A DNA stretch of 64,000 nt, taken from assembly GCF_900155985.1 (NCBI RefSeq), contig NZ_FTMA01000001.1, positions 248,001 to 312,000 of the forward strand, given 5' to 3'. Positions 36,230-44,257 of this stretch are shown here, piece by piece. The notes under the pieces are model-generated. The model saw nothing but the letters and a program-made list of their open reading frames with translations, did no database searches and was not told the DNA's origin. Each line of letters opens with the position of its first letter. Position 1 is the first letter of the stretch. This DNA comes from Maribacter ulvicola. GTDB lineage: Bacteria > Bacteroidota > Bacteroidia > Flavobacteriales > Flavobacteriaceae. A program made the translations under genes and the position numbers.

Positions 36230-37783
36230 ATGTCAAAAATAGCAGCAGATTTCGGAATACAGGATGCTCTCAAAGCATTAGGAATTAAAGATGTTAATGA
36301 GGGAACCTCTACCGGATCAATTCATTTTTCATCAGGGGAGCTAATTTCATCATACTCTCCAGTAGACGGTTCATTAATTGCCAAGGTCAAAACCACGACT
36401 AAAACAGATTATGAAAAAGTATTGACCACTGCAACGACAGCTTTTAAGGAATGGAGAACAAAACCCGCACCACAACGTGGAGAAATTGTTAGGCAGTTCG
36501 GTGACAAGCTTAGGGAACTTAAAGAACCGTTAGGTAAACTTGTTTCCTTTGAAATGGGCAAGAGCTATCAAGAGGGTCTAGGAGAAGTTCAAGAAATGAT
36601 AGATATTTGCGATTTTGCAGTTGGGTTATCCCGTCAGTTACACGGTTTAACTATGCACTCTGAAAGACCTGGCCATAGAATGTATGAGCAATATCATTCT
36701 TTAGGTGTTGTGGGTATTATCTCTGCTTTTAACTTTCCGGTTGCCGTTTGGGCCTGGAACACGGCACTTGCCTGGATCTGTGGTGATGTTTGCGTTTGGA
36801 AACCATCTGAAAAAACTCCTTTGTGCGGTATAGCATGTCAAAACATAGCTGCCGCGGTAATGAAAGATAACAATCTACCTGAAGGTATTTCTTGCTTAAT
36901 AAATGGCGATTATAAGATAGGTGAATTAATGACCCAAGATAATAGAATTCCTTTAGTATCTGCAACGGGATCTATTAGAATGGGAAAAATTGTGGCTCAA
37001 GCTGTAGCAGCCAGACTTGGTAAATCTTTACTTGAACTTGGAGGAAACAACGCTATTATTGTTACGCCAGACGCTGATTTAAAAATGACGGTAATTGGTG
37101 CCGTATTCGGTGCTGTGGGTACTGCCGGGCAACGTTGCACTTCTACTAGAAGATTGATCATTCATGAATCTATGTACGATAAGGTTAAAGATGCTATTGT
37201 TGCGGCATATCAACAATTAAGAATTGGCAACCCTCTAGATGAAAAAAACCATGTTGGTCCATTGATCGATACAGATGCGGTAGCCAACTACAACAAGGCT
37301 TTAGAAAAAGTTGTTAAAGAAGGTGGTAAATTAATTGTAGAAGGAGGCGTATTAGAAGGCGAAGGTTACGAAAGTGGTTGCTATGTTAAGCCTGCAATCG
37401 CAGAGGCTGAAAACAGTTTTGAAATTGTACAACATGAAACTTTTGCACCCGTTCTTTACCTATTAAAGTATTCTGGAGACGTTGATAATGCCATTGCTAT
37501 TCAAAACGGTGTTGTACAAGGTCTATCTTCAGCAATTATGACAAACAATTTACGTGAAGCTGAACACTTTCTTTCTGCTTGGGGTAGTGATTGTGGTATT
37601 GCCAATGTAAATATAGGCACCTCTGGTGCTGAAATAGGTGGCGCCTTTGGTGGTGAAAAAGAAACTGGTGGTGGCCGTGAAAGTGGCTCCGATGCATGGA
37701 AAATATATATGAGAAGGCAAACCAATACCATTAATTATACCACGGAACTACCATTAGCACAGGGGATAAAATTTGATTTATAA
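36230..37783 (+). CDS. ALDH7-type aldehyde dehydrogenase
   Basis: A 517-residue NAD(P)-dependent aldehyde dehydrogenase. The general base is Glu269 (SLLELGGNNAIIV) and the catalytic nucleophile is Cys303 (AGQRCTSTRRLI). IISAFNFPVAVWAWNTALAW, and the C-terminal IGGAFGGEKETGGGRESGSD, are characteristic of the ALDH7/aminoadipate-semialdehyde dehydrogenase group (AmaB/antiquitin). A role in lysine breakdown or detoxification is likely from the family. Because it follows the 3-hydroxyanthranilate dioxygenase, a link to tryptophan/kynurenine breakdown is possible, but it is not the ALDH8-type enzyme usual for that step. It has a candidate promoter of its own. Confidence 0.9.
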   Translation: MSKIAADFGIQDALKALGIKDVNEGTSTGSIHFSSGELISSYSPVDGSLIAKVKTTTKTDYEKVLTTATTAFKEWRTKPAPQRGEIVRQFGDKLRELKEPLGKLVSFEMGKSYQEGLGEVQEMIDICDFAVGLSRQLHGLTMHSERPGHRMYEQYHSLGVVGIISAFNFPVAVWAWNTALAWICGDVCVWKPSEKTPLCGIACQNIAAAVMKDNNLPEGISCLINGDYKIGELMTQDNRIPLVSATGSIRMGKIVAQAVAARLGKSLLELGGNNAIIVTPDADLKMTVIGAVFGAVGTAGQRCTSTRRLIIHESMYDKVKDAIVAAYQQLRIGNPLDEKNHVGPLIDTDAVANYNKALEKVVKEGGKLIVEGGVLEGEGYESGCYVKPAIAEAENSFEIVQHETFAPVLYLLKYSGDVDNAIAIQNGVVQGLSSAIMTNNLREAEHFLSAWGSDCGIANVNIGTSGAEIGGAFGGEKETGGGRESGSDAWKIYMRRQTNTINYTTELPLAQGIKFDL

Positions 37784-37797
37784 TCAAATTAACTCAT

Positions 37798-37914
37798 AAT
37801 TTCCTTTGCATGTTAACTACAAGGTTTGGCTGCTTTTGAATTGGTTGGCTCATTTGACCAACTACCATGAAGTAAAGCTTGTATACCCAGAACAACAAAC
37901 ATGCAAAGGAAATT
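37798..37914. repeat. Nested inverted repeats forming a large potential hairpin
   Basis: A perfect 17-bp inverted repeat, AATTTCCTTTGCATGTT (37798-37814) and AACATGCAAAGGAAATT (37898-37914), encloses 83 nt. Inside it are further nested arms, TACAAG (37818-37823) with CTTGTA (37878-37883) and TTGGT (37841-37845) with ACCAA (37857-37861). The structure covers most of the 42-codon minus-strand ORF. It could be a structured RNA, a MITE-like element or a regulatory cruciform. Confidence 0.6.
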
Positions 37915-37941
37915 TATAATACCTTTTATTTTTTTCTTCAT
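37813..37941 (-). CDS. Possible 42-residue secreted or membrane micro-protein
   Basis: On the minus strand an ATG at 37941 opens 42 codons to TAA (37815-37813). The sequence starts MKKKIKGIINFLCMFVVLGI and ends NSKAAKPCS: a basic N-terminus, hydrophobic core and polar tail, as in a signal peptide or single-span protein. It is convergent with the ALDH gene. One arm of the 17-bp inverted repeat falls in codons for NFLCM and the other spans the stop. No family recognised. The remaining gap (37942-38364) holds the palindrome at 38011 and nothing else I can support. Confidence 0.4.
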   Translation of the reverse strand: MKKKIKGIINFLCMFVVLGIQALLHGSWSNEPTNSKAAKPCS

Positions 37942-38010
37942 TTTATAGTGAAATTAGCTTTGCAATAATCTAATAACTTACCATTTTCAATTCAACAACT
38001 TCTGTACCGG

Positions 38011-38031
38011 TTTATACAAATATTGTATAAA
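38011..38031. promoter_or_regulatory. Perfect operator-like palindrome
   Basis: TTTATACAA-ATA-TTGTATAAA has two 9-bp arms around 3 nt, without a T-run. It lies 70 nt upstream of the minus-strand micro-ORF start and about 334 nt upstream of the OmpA-like gene. The symmetry suggests a dimeric repressor site. Confidence 0.45.
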
Positions 38032-38364
38032 TGGATTTTAGATTTCTATATTTTAAGTCGTAGATAAAACTATCCACCATGGACAACTAGTTTTATTTAA
38101 CCTATTCATTCAAAACTCAAATAAGTATATTCAATGACCAATCTTCATTGAAATATACACCTATTAAATACGGACCTAAACTATAGCTCGTATTCCTATT
38201 GCCCCACACTATTTCTTTTTCTAAATCTTAGATGCTAAATACTACAAAACATTATACCCCTCACCTCACATAATCATTGATTATTAGGTAATTAGACCTA
38301 CCTCTTTTAACATTTTTAAGATTTTTTTAATAAATTGTGCGCTAAACACTAAACATTATTTACA

Positions 38365-39273
38365 ATGACAAAAACAACCACGTATTTATTATGGATGTTG
38401 ATTACCATTGTAGTTGGTACTTTCATCTTTTATAACTACTGTAGCGAATGCGCTACTAATGTTGCAAATACAGAGCCCGCTACTGAAAAGGTAATCGTAA
38501 AAGAGCCCACGGCAACATCGTACCCATTCGCAATTGACCAAAACGGATTTGCTTACAACACCAATGACAATTATAATTTTAACATTTCATCTCAAGACAT
38601 TCTTATGCCTTTGAGCGCTGAATTGATTAAGGGAGTTTCTAGCCTACAAAGTCACTTAGAAGCCAATGACAATAATGTTATTAATGTAACAGGATACTAC
38701 ACCATTGAAGAGGAGAACCATACAGCCTTCCCTAATTTAGGTCTTGCCAGAGCAAATTCCATTAAAAACGATTTAGCTTTTAAAGGGTACTCTACCGCTC
38801 AAATTAACACAGAGGGGAAACTTATGAACGAAATGATTCCAAAAGAGGGTACTTATTGGGGTGCAGCTTCATTTGTACTGGTAGAAAAATCTGCTACTGC
38901 AGAAGAGGATCTTAAAGCTTTGTATGACAAAATAAATACTGATCCGTTAATTCTTTACTTCAACACTGCAGAAGCATCAATTCACTTAGATGCCGCGCAA
39001 AGACAAAAAGTTGCTGATATCTCTAGATATTTAGATAAGGTTTCTGATGCTACCGCAAGCGTTGTTGGGCATACAGACGCAACTGGGCAAGCAAATATAA
39101 ATATAAACCTAGGTCAAGACAGGGCAGAATTTGCTAAGAATTACTTAATGCAAAACGGAATAGCGGCAGATAAAATAGTTGCTACATCTAAAGGACAAAC
39201 GCAACCAATTGCAGATAATACCACTGAAGAAGGCAGAGTAAAAAATAGACGAACAGTTATTACATTAAATTAA
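38365..39273 (+). CDS. OmpA-family protein with N-terminal membrane anchor
   Basis: The 302 residues begin with one membrane span (about 5-25, LLWMLITIVVGTFIFYNYCS), followed by two tandem OmpA-like modules. The first (about 60-170) is degenerate. The second (about 195-302) has the peptidoglycan-binding motif DISRYLDKVSDATASVVGHT, the D/R pair in GQDRAEFAKNYL, and GRVKNRRTVITLN. It probably ties an inner-membrane protein to the cell wall. It is followed 32 nt later by the helix-hairpin-helix protein on the same strand. Confidence 0.85.
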   Translation: MTKTTTYLLWMLITIVVGTFIFYNYCSECATNVANTEPATEKVIVKEPTATSYPFAIDQNGFAYNTNDNYNFNISSQDILMPLSAELIKGVSSLQSHLEANDNNVINVTGYYTIEEENHTAFPNLGLARANSIKNDLAFKGYSTAQINTEGKLMNEMIPKEGTYWGAASFVLVEKSATAEEDLKALYDKINTDPLILYFNTAEASIHLDAAQRQKVADISRYLDKVSDATASVVGHTDATGQANININLGQDRAEFAKNYLMQNGIAADKIVATSKGQTQPIADNTTEEGRVKNRRTVITLN

Positions 39274-39305
39274 AACATACACTAATCTTATAAATAAGTA
39301 AAATC

Positions 39306-39959
39306 ATGAATTTTGAAAATATGAATATTTGGTGCTGGCTAATTCCAGCTTTAGTGGGTCTTATTTGCGGTATATTAGGTTACCTTCTAGGAAAAGGTTC
39401 TGCCAAGGAAATAGACAACTCTGCTGAAATCAATAGTCTTACCGCTAGTAATACAAAGCTTAAAGGCGAATTGTCAGATTTAAATAACCTTAAAGCCAGC
39501 CACAGCAAATTAAAAGCAGATCTTGATGCATGTAACCAAAAGGTAATCGCTGCAAGTAAGGTTGCAAAATCTTCTACTGCGGCGCCAAGTGCTCCAAACA
39601 CTAACTTAGATGCTTCTGCTGCCTCATTTGCTACCGGTGCCGCTACAAATAGCGCTATAGCTTTTGATGGCGCCGCTGCTAAGGCAGCATTTGGAAAAAC
39701 CATTAAGCAAGACGATTTAAAACTTGTGGAAGGTATTGGTCCAAAAATTGAAGGTATGTTCAAAGACCACGGCATTAAGACTTGGAAAGAGCTTTCTGAA
39801 GCTAGTTTAGAAGCCTGCCAAAAAATATTGGATACCGGCGGTACACGATACAAGATTCACGACCCAGCTTCTTGGCCGTTACAAGCAAAAATGTGCTATG
39901 AAGGTAAATGGGCAGCACTTGTTAAATGGCAAGAAGAACACAAACACGGTAAACTATAA
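39306..39959 (+). CDS. Membrane-anchored protein with C-terminal helix-hairpin-helix domain
   Basis: The 217 residues comprise an N-terminal membrane span (about 7-27, WCWLIPALVGLICGILGYLL). A coiled coil follows (about 40-78), then an Ala/Ser-rich linker and a C-terminal domain (about 135-217). That domain begins LKLVEGIGPKIEGMFKDHGI, a helix-hairpin-helix of the kind seen in DUF4332 and ribosomal-protein-adjacent domains. HhH domains usually contact nucleic acid, but in this arrangement a protein-interaction role is also possible. Paired with the OmpA-like gene; ends at a strong terminator. Confidence 0.78.
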   Translation: MNFENMNIWCWLIPALVGLICGILGYLLGKGSAKEIDNSAEINSLTASNTKLKGELSDLNNLKASHSKLKADLDACNQKVIAASKVAKSSTAAPSAPNTNLDASAASFATGAATNSAIAFDGAAAKAAFGKTIKQDDLKLVEGIGPKIEGMFKDHGIKTWKELSEASLEACQKILDTGGTRYKIHDPASWPLQAKMCYEGKWAALVKWQEEHKHGKL

Positions 39960-39982
39960 TTTACCGTTCAATAAAGGCAAAA

Positions 39983-40014
39983 AAAAATCCCGATCAATAC
40001 TGATCGGGATTTTT
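39983..40014. terminator. Bidirectional intrinsic terminator
   Basis: A perfect 14-bp stem AAAAATCCCGATCA / TGATCGGGATTTTT with loop ATAC lies between the HhH gene (stop 39959) and the convergent desaturase (stop 40019). A- and T-tracts on each side allow both directions. Confidence 0.9.
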
Positions 40015-40018
40015 GATT

Positions 40019-41017
40019 TTATAATGCTCCGTTTGCCTCTACCCACTTAAAGTGATATTGATCTTGCGGAAATTTCATACGTTCCGCAATTCTTTCTAAT
40101 CTAGAAGGTAACTTAATTAAGTAGTCACGCGCCTTTTCAGCTTCTTCATTTAAAGAACGAACAGAGTCCAGTTCCCAATACGCATTTAGCTTACTTAGAA
40201 TGTCTACATAATCTTGTGCGGTGTAAACACCTAAACGTTGTGCACAGTTAGAGAAGTTCTCAAAAGCCGAACCTATTGTACCACCAGACTCACGTAAAAA
40301 GTGTGCCGGCATTACAATCTTCTTTTTCATCATATCGGCAAAGGCTATCATCATCCCAGATGGGTCTTCTCCTAAAATAGTTTTCACGAATTCTCTGTAC
40401 GCCAAATGGTGTCTCATTTCATCACCGGCAATGATTGTACACATTTTACCCAACAACGCATTTCCTTTTTTCTTTGCCATTTGCCCAACACGCTTATGAG
40501 AAATATTGGTAGCTAATTCTTGAAATGAGGTATATACAAAATTTTTATATGGATCGCGATCAGTACCAATATCAAAACCATCAGAAATTAAATGTTGGGT
40601 AGTAATTTCTATCTCTTTCATATTGACTCTGCCGGATAAATAAAGATATTTATTCAATACATCTCCGTGTCTATTTTCTTCAGCCGTCCAAGCACGGACC
40701 CATTTTGCCCAACCATTTGTTTTATGATCACCATGTTGATCAACACCAACTACATCCATTAACCACGATTCATAAGTTGGTAAGGCTTCTTCGGTTATGG
40801 TATCTGCCACCATAGTTACCCAAAAATCATATCCTAAATCTTTAGATTCTTCACGAATATCCTTTACCTCTTCCAAGAAAGTATCTTTTTGAGAATCTGG
40901 TAAAAAATCTGTTGGTTGCCATATATCCTCCGGTTTTATAAGGAAAGAATCCATGAAACTTTCTACTTTAGGCTCTAAAGCCTGCATCACTTCTAATCTT
41001 ATATTTTTAGTAGACAT
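40019..41017 (-). CDS. Acyl-ACP desaturase (ferritin-like di-iron)
   Basis: A 332-residue soluble fatty-acid desaturase of the plant-type stearoyl-ACP family that introduces a double bond into acyl-ACP. The di-iron ligands are in the two EExxH/DExxH-type motifs EENRHGDVL and GDEMRHHLAY, plus the first Glu-containing helix (DTITEEALPTYESWL). Bacterial homologues occur in Actinobacteria and Bacteroidota. Regiospecificity cannot be read from sequence. It is a single gene preceded by a short leader, with the phosphatase gene upstream on the same strand. Confidence 0.9.
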   Translation of the reverse strand: MSTKNIRLEVMQALEPKVESFMDSFLIKPEDIWQPTDFLPDSQKDTFLEEVKDIREESKDLGYDFWVTMVADTITEEALPTYESWLMDVVGVDQHGDHKTNGWAKWVRAWTAEENRHGDVLNKYLYLSGRVNMKEIEITTQHLISDGFDIGTDRDPYKNFVYTSFQELATNISHKRVGQMAKKKGNALLGKMCTIIAGDEMRHHLAYREFVKTILGEDPSGMMIAFADMMKKKIVMPAHFLRESGGTIGSAFENFSNCAQRLGVYTAQDYVDILSKLNAYWELDSVRSLNEEAEKARDYLIKLPSRLERIAERMKFPQDQYHFKWVEANGAL

Positions 41018-41081
41018 TTTTTAATTTTTAATGAAGATCGTTAATTAAACAATCATATTTTTAGTAAAGTTAACGGTTTTC

Positions 41082-41816
41082 TTAGTTTCTGCCCGTTTCA
41101 TTAGGATAAAAGGTATATACAGGGTCGCTCTGCCAATATTCTTTTGTATCCGTATTAAATATAGTCAATGGTCCTTTAAAGGCTGCACCCGTATCAATAT
41201 TCCAAACATTTGCTGCTTTCTGCGGAGTAGTTTTCCCAATACGTGTAACCGGAGTATGACCAATGTAAATTTCGGAATAATTCTTTAATCGCTGCGGATA
41301 ATGAAGATGATCTTCATCTAAATCTGTATTCAACGAAAGTGCCAATTCCCATAAAGTACGATCCCAATAAAGCGTCTTATTAAAATATTCATGCGCTATA
41401 CCCTTTAAGTTAGTGAAACCTGCATGTAAGAACAATCTGTTTTCTGAATCTAAATAATAGTTCTCCAAGCTTTCATAAAACTCTAGATGAATATCTTTAG
41501 TTTCTTTAGAAGCATTACCATACGAAATTGTAGTTGCTTCTCCTCCATGCATAAACCACGTTGGGTTGTCTGCCTTACAGGTCAACCATTCATAACAAAG
41601 CTCATCATGATTTCCTCTAAGGTATATACAATTATACTTTTCTTTTAATTTCAAAAGGTAATTTACGGTTTCTACAGCCTCGCTCCATCCATCAATATAA
41701 TCTCCTAAAAAGATTATAGTATCTTCTTTAGTTATAGCTGCTTTCTCAAGTACCTGCTTTAATGCTTGTAATCCTGAATGAATATCACCTACAACCAGTG
41801 TTCGTTTTGTATTCAT
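41082..41816 (-). CDS. Metallophosphoesterase (PrpA-like serine/threonine phosphatase)
   Basis: A 244-residue calcineurin-like phosphoesterase with all core metal motifs: VVGDIHSGLQAL, FLGDYIDGWSEAVET, YLRGNHDELCYE, HAGF and IGHTPVT. These place it near the bacterial PP1-like phosphatases and Ap4A hydrolases; the substrate is unknown. It overlaps the upstream zinc-ribbon gene by 4 nt and is preceded by the SPFH gene, so all three appear to form one operon (SPFH > zinc ribbon > phosphatase). Confidence 0.87.
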   Translation of the reverse strand: MNTKRTLVVGDIHSGLQALKQVLEKAAITKEDTIIFLGDYIDGWSEAVETVNYLLKLKEKYNCIYLRGNHDELCYEWLTCKADNPTWFMHGGEATTISYGNASKETKDIHLEFYESLENYYLDSENRLFLHAGFTNLKGIAHEYFNKTLYWDRTLWELALSLNTDLDEDHLHYPQRLKNYSEIYIGHTPVTRIGKTTPQKAANVWNIDTGAAFKGPLTIFNTDTKEYWQSDPVYTFYPNETGRN

Positions 41817-42895
41817 TTAGCAAAAATCGCAATTATGGTTATTATAGCAAGGATAAAAATTACTAAAAAAAATATTTTCCAAAATGAATAGGGTCTATTT
41901 CCACTTAGTACCCCTGTTTGGCCATTTATGTAAAAGTTAAAATCTTTTCCATCATACCTATATGAACTTAGGTAAATAGGCAATAATATATGCTTAAACT
42001 TTTCATCTGTCAACCTAATATCTGCATTTGCTATTCTTTGCGTATCACCTCCCATATCTCGTCTGATCCAGTTGTAAGCAATGGATTTAGCTTCTTGAAA
42101 TGACTTGCGATGCCCTTCCTTTAGAGAAACCGTATACTTTTCCGTTACAAAACCAGATAAGTACTTAGAGTTAAAAACCACTAGATCTTTCAAATTCCAA
42201 AAAGCGACTGTAGACGGAATCTCTATGCGTTTCTTTTCTGATGCACTTATTAAAATATCATCTACAAAACCATTTACTTTACCTGAAGCATATGTCCATC
42301 TTGTTTTGCGTACTCTTCTAGTTCTTTTTCCTTTATTACTATTATAGGTTTGGGTTTCATAATAGTAATCTCCCCTTTGCCCTTGGTACGATGCAAAAAG
42401 ATTGGCATCAAAAGTCCAATACGGCATATATAATCCATGCAGCCCTTCTGGAACTAGAGCCGCTTTTTTCAGCTTATTAGGTGCAAACCAAATTTTACCT
42501 ACCCATTCTTTAAATATTGCTTGCGCCCTATTAGCATCCAATTGAAATGGCACCAAAGCACCAGGTAATATCCAGCCTTCTTTCTCTATATCTTCTCGTA
42601 TAAGAGGTTCACTACAATACACGCAGTTGAGTGATTTATAGTTTTCCTCTACATGTTGGTTGGCTCCGCAGTTTTTACAATGTAACAGCTCAATAGTTTC
42701 GGTATAGGCATTTTCACCAACAATTTTTAAGTAGTGTTCCAGCTCTAACTCTTCAAAACTAGTTTTAGATGCCTCAATAAACTCCTCATACCCGCAGTAC
42801 TCACATGCCAGTTGATGTGAACCCGGCTTAAACTTTAACTCTGCTCCACAATTGGCACATGCTTTTTTATATTCCGATTGTTGAATATCATCCAT
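41813..42895 (-). CDS. Zinc-ribbon membrane protein
   Basis: The 360 residues carry two N-terminal zinc ribbons: Cys13, Cys16, Cys31, Cys34 (CANCGAEL, CEYCGYEE) and Cys73, Cys76, Cys91, Cys94 (CKNCGANQ, CVYCSEPL). A roughly 200-residue domain of beta strands follows (MPYWTFDANLFASYQGQRGD, KYLSGFVTEKYTVSLKEGHR), and a single C-terminal membrane span (FFLVIFILAIITIIAIFAK). The topology suggests a cytoplasmic zinc domain anchored to the inner membrane. Paired with an SPFH protein 39 nt upstream; such pairs resemble YdjI-type 'virion core' loci. Function unknown. Confidence 0.75.
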   Translation of the reverse strand: MDDIQQSEYKKACANCGAELKFKPGSHQLACEYCGYEEFIEASKTSFEELELEHYLKIVGENAYTETIELLHCKNCGANQHVEENYKSLNCVYCSEPLIREDIEKEGWILPGALVPFQLDANRAQAIFKEWVGKIWFAPNKLKKAALVPEGLHGLYMPYWTFDANLFASYQGQRGDYYYETQTYNSNKGKRTRRVRKTRWTYASGKVNGFVDDILISASEKKRIEIPSTVAFWNLKDLVVFNSKYLSGFVTEKYTVSLKEGHRKSFQEAKSIAYNWIRRDMGGDTQRIANADIRLTDEKFKHILLPIYLSSYRYDGKDFNFYINGQTGVLSGNRPYSFWKIFFLVIFILAIITIIAIFAK

Positions 42896-42934
42896 AGAAA
42901 GTATCCCTTATCTTAAAAAGATAATGCTTAAAAA

Positions 42935-44071
42935 TTATGCAGTTGGCAATGGTGGTGGCGTATTACCGCCCAAAAAAGATTTTAATTCCTCTACCTCTTT
43001 TAACGCAGTCCAACTGGGCATACCTTGTTTCCAGATCAATGAATCTCTATTTATGGTTCTGCTCGCAAATAATTCTTTGAGCTTATCAAAACCAACAGGA
43101 CCTAATTGCTGCCCACTTACCGCATAGAAATATGTTATTTGTGCAGGTATTGGTGGTGGCGCTTGTGGCTGCTGTACAGTTTGCCCCCCTAAAGGTTGCA
43201 CTGCAGGCTGCCCCATTAAGCCTCCCATTTGTTGTGCCAAAACAAACCCCATGCCCATGCCCATACCGGCACCGGCTGTTCCGCCTTCATTTTTAGCAGC
43301 CAATTCCATTGCTTTGGCCGCTTTGAACTGTGCCAACTTGCCCATGTCCAATTTATCCAATCGGCTGTATTCGAAAATTTCTTTCTTAAGTTCTTCTGGC
43401 ATGGATACATTTTCAATATAGAATTTCTCTAGCTCTATACCTACCCTATTAAATTCTGGCTGCATTACTTCTTGGCAAGTTTCAGATAGTTCACTTGTAT
43501 TTGCCGCGTATAACTCTATTGGCAAATTGGCTTCACCTACCGTATCTGTAAAACGGGTTACAATTAAGCTTTTTAAATGCTCATTTACCTCATAGCTGGT
43601 AAAATTACCATCGGTACCTACCACATCTACAACAAACTTACCTGGATCATTGATTCTAAAACTATAGGTACCAAAAGCACGTATTTCTACCAATCCAAAT
43701 CTGTCATCACTTAACATGAACGGGTTTTTAGTACCCCATTTTTCATCTGTGAACAAACGGGTATTCACAAAATAGACCTCAGCTTTGAACGGACTATCAA
43801 ATCCATATTTCCAACCTTTCAAGGTCGTTAAAATTGGCAGGTTCTGCGTATTTAAAGTATATGTGCCCGGTTTAAACACATCTGCCAATTGGCCTTCATT
43901 GATAAAAACTGCTGTTTGCCCTTCTCTAACGATCAATTGTGCATTGTTCTTAATTTCATTTTGGTAACGCTCAAAACGATAAACTATAGTATCGTTCGTA
44001 GTATCTAGCCATTCAACAATGTCAATAAACTCGTGGCTCAGCTTTTTCTTAATTTCATCAAATATGCTCAT
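42935..44071 (-). CDS. SPFH (YdjI-like) protein with C-terminal GYF-type domain
   Basis: The 378 residues comprise an SPFH/band-7 domain (about 30-240; GQTAVFINEGQLADVFKPGT, IRAFGTYSFRINDPGKFVVD). A helical segment with Gly/Met repeats (AGAGMGMGMG) and a Pro/Gln-rich linker follow. A GYF_2-like domain occupies about 312-372 (YFYAVSGQQLGPVGFDKLKE, SLIWKQGMPSWTALKEVEEL). There is no N-terminal membrane span, so membrane contact would come through partners such as the zinc-ribbon protein. SPFH proteins form oligomeric membrane scaffolds; the GYF-like domain usually binds proline-rich peptides. It is the first gene of the operon. Confidence 0.82.
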   Translation of the reverse strand: MSIFDEIKKKLSHEFIDIVEWLDTTNDTIVYRFERYQNEIKNNAQLIVREGQTAVFINEGQLADVFKPGTYTLNTQNLPILTTLKGWKYGFDSPFKAEVYFVNTRLFTDEKWGTKNPFMLSDDRFGLVEIRAFGTYSFRINDPGKFVVDVVGTDGNFTSYEVNEHLKSLIVTRFTDTVGEANLPIELYAANTSELSETCQEVMQPEFNRVGIELEKFYIENVSMPEELKKEIFEYSRLDKLDMGKLAQFKAAKAMELAAKNEGGTAGAGMGMGMGFVLAQQMGGLMGQPAVQPLGGQTVQQPQAPPPIPAQITYFYAVSGQQLGPVGFDKLKELFASRTINRDSLIWKQGMPSWTALKEVEELKSFLGGNTPPPLPTA

Positions 44072-44257
44072 GGCTAGAATGTGTTTTTAAAATGGATAAT
44101 TCAAGATATGCAATTCAGGAATAGACCCAAAATACGAAAGGAATTAAATTCATAAAATGACCTATAAATCACCGTATATTATTATTTACTTAGCTATTTT
44201 TAGGGAATAGGTGGTTTTTCTAACTAACTTAGACTTCCTAATTTTCTTTTTAGACGT

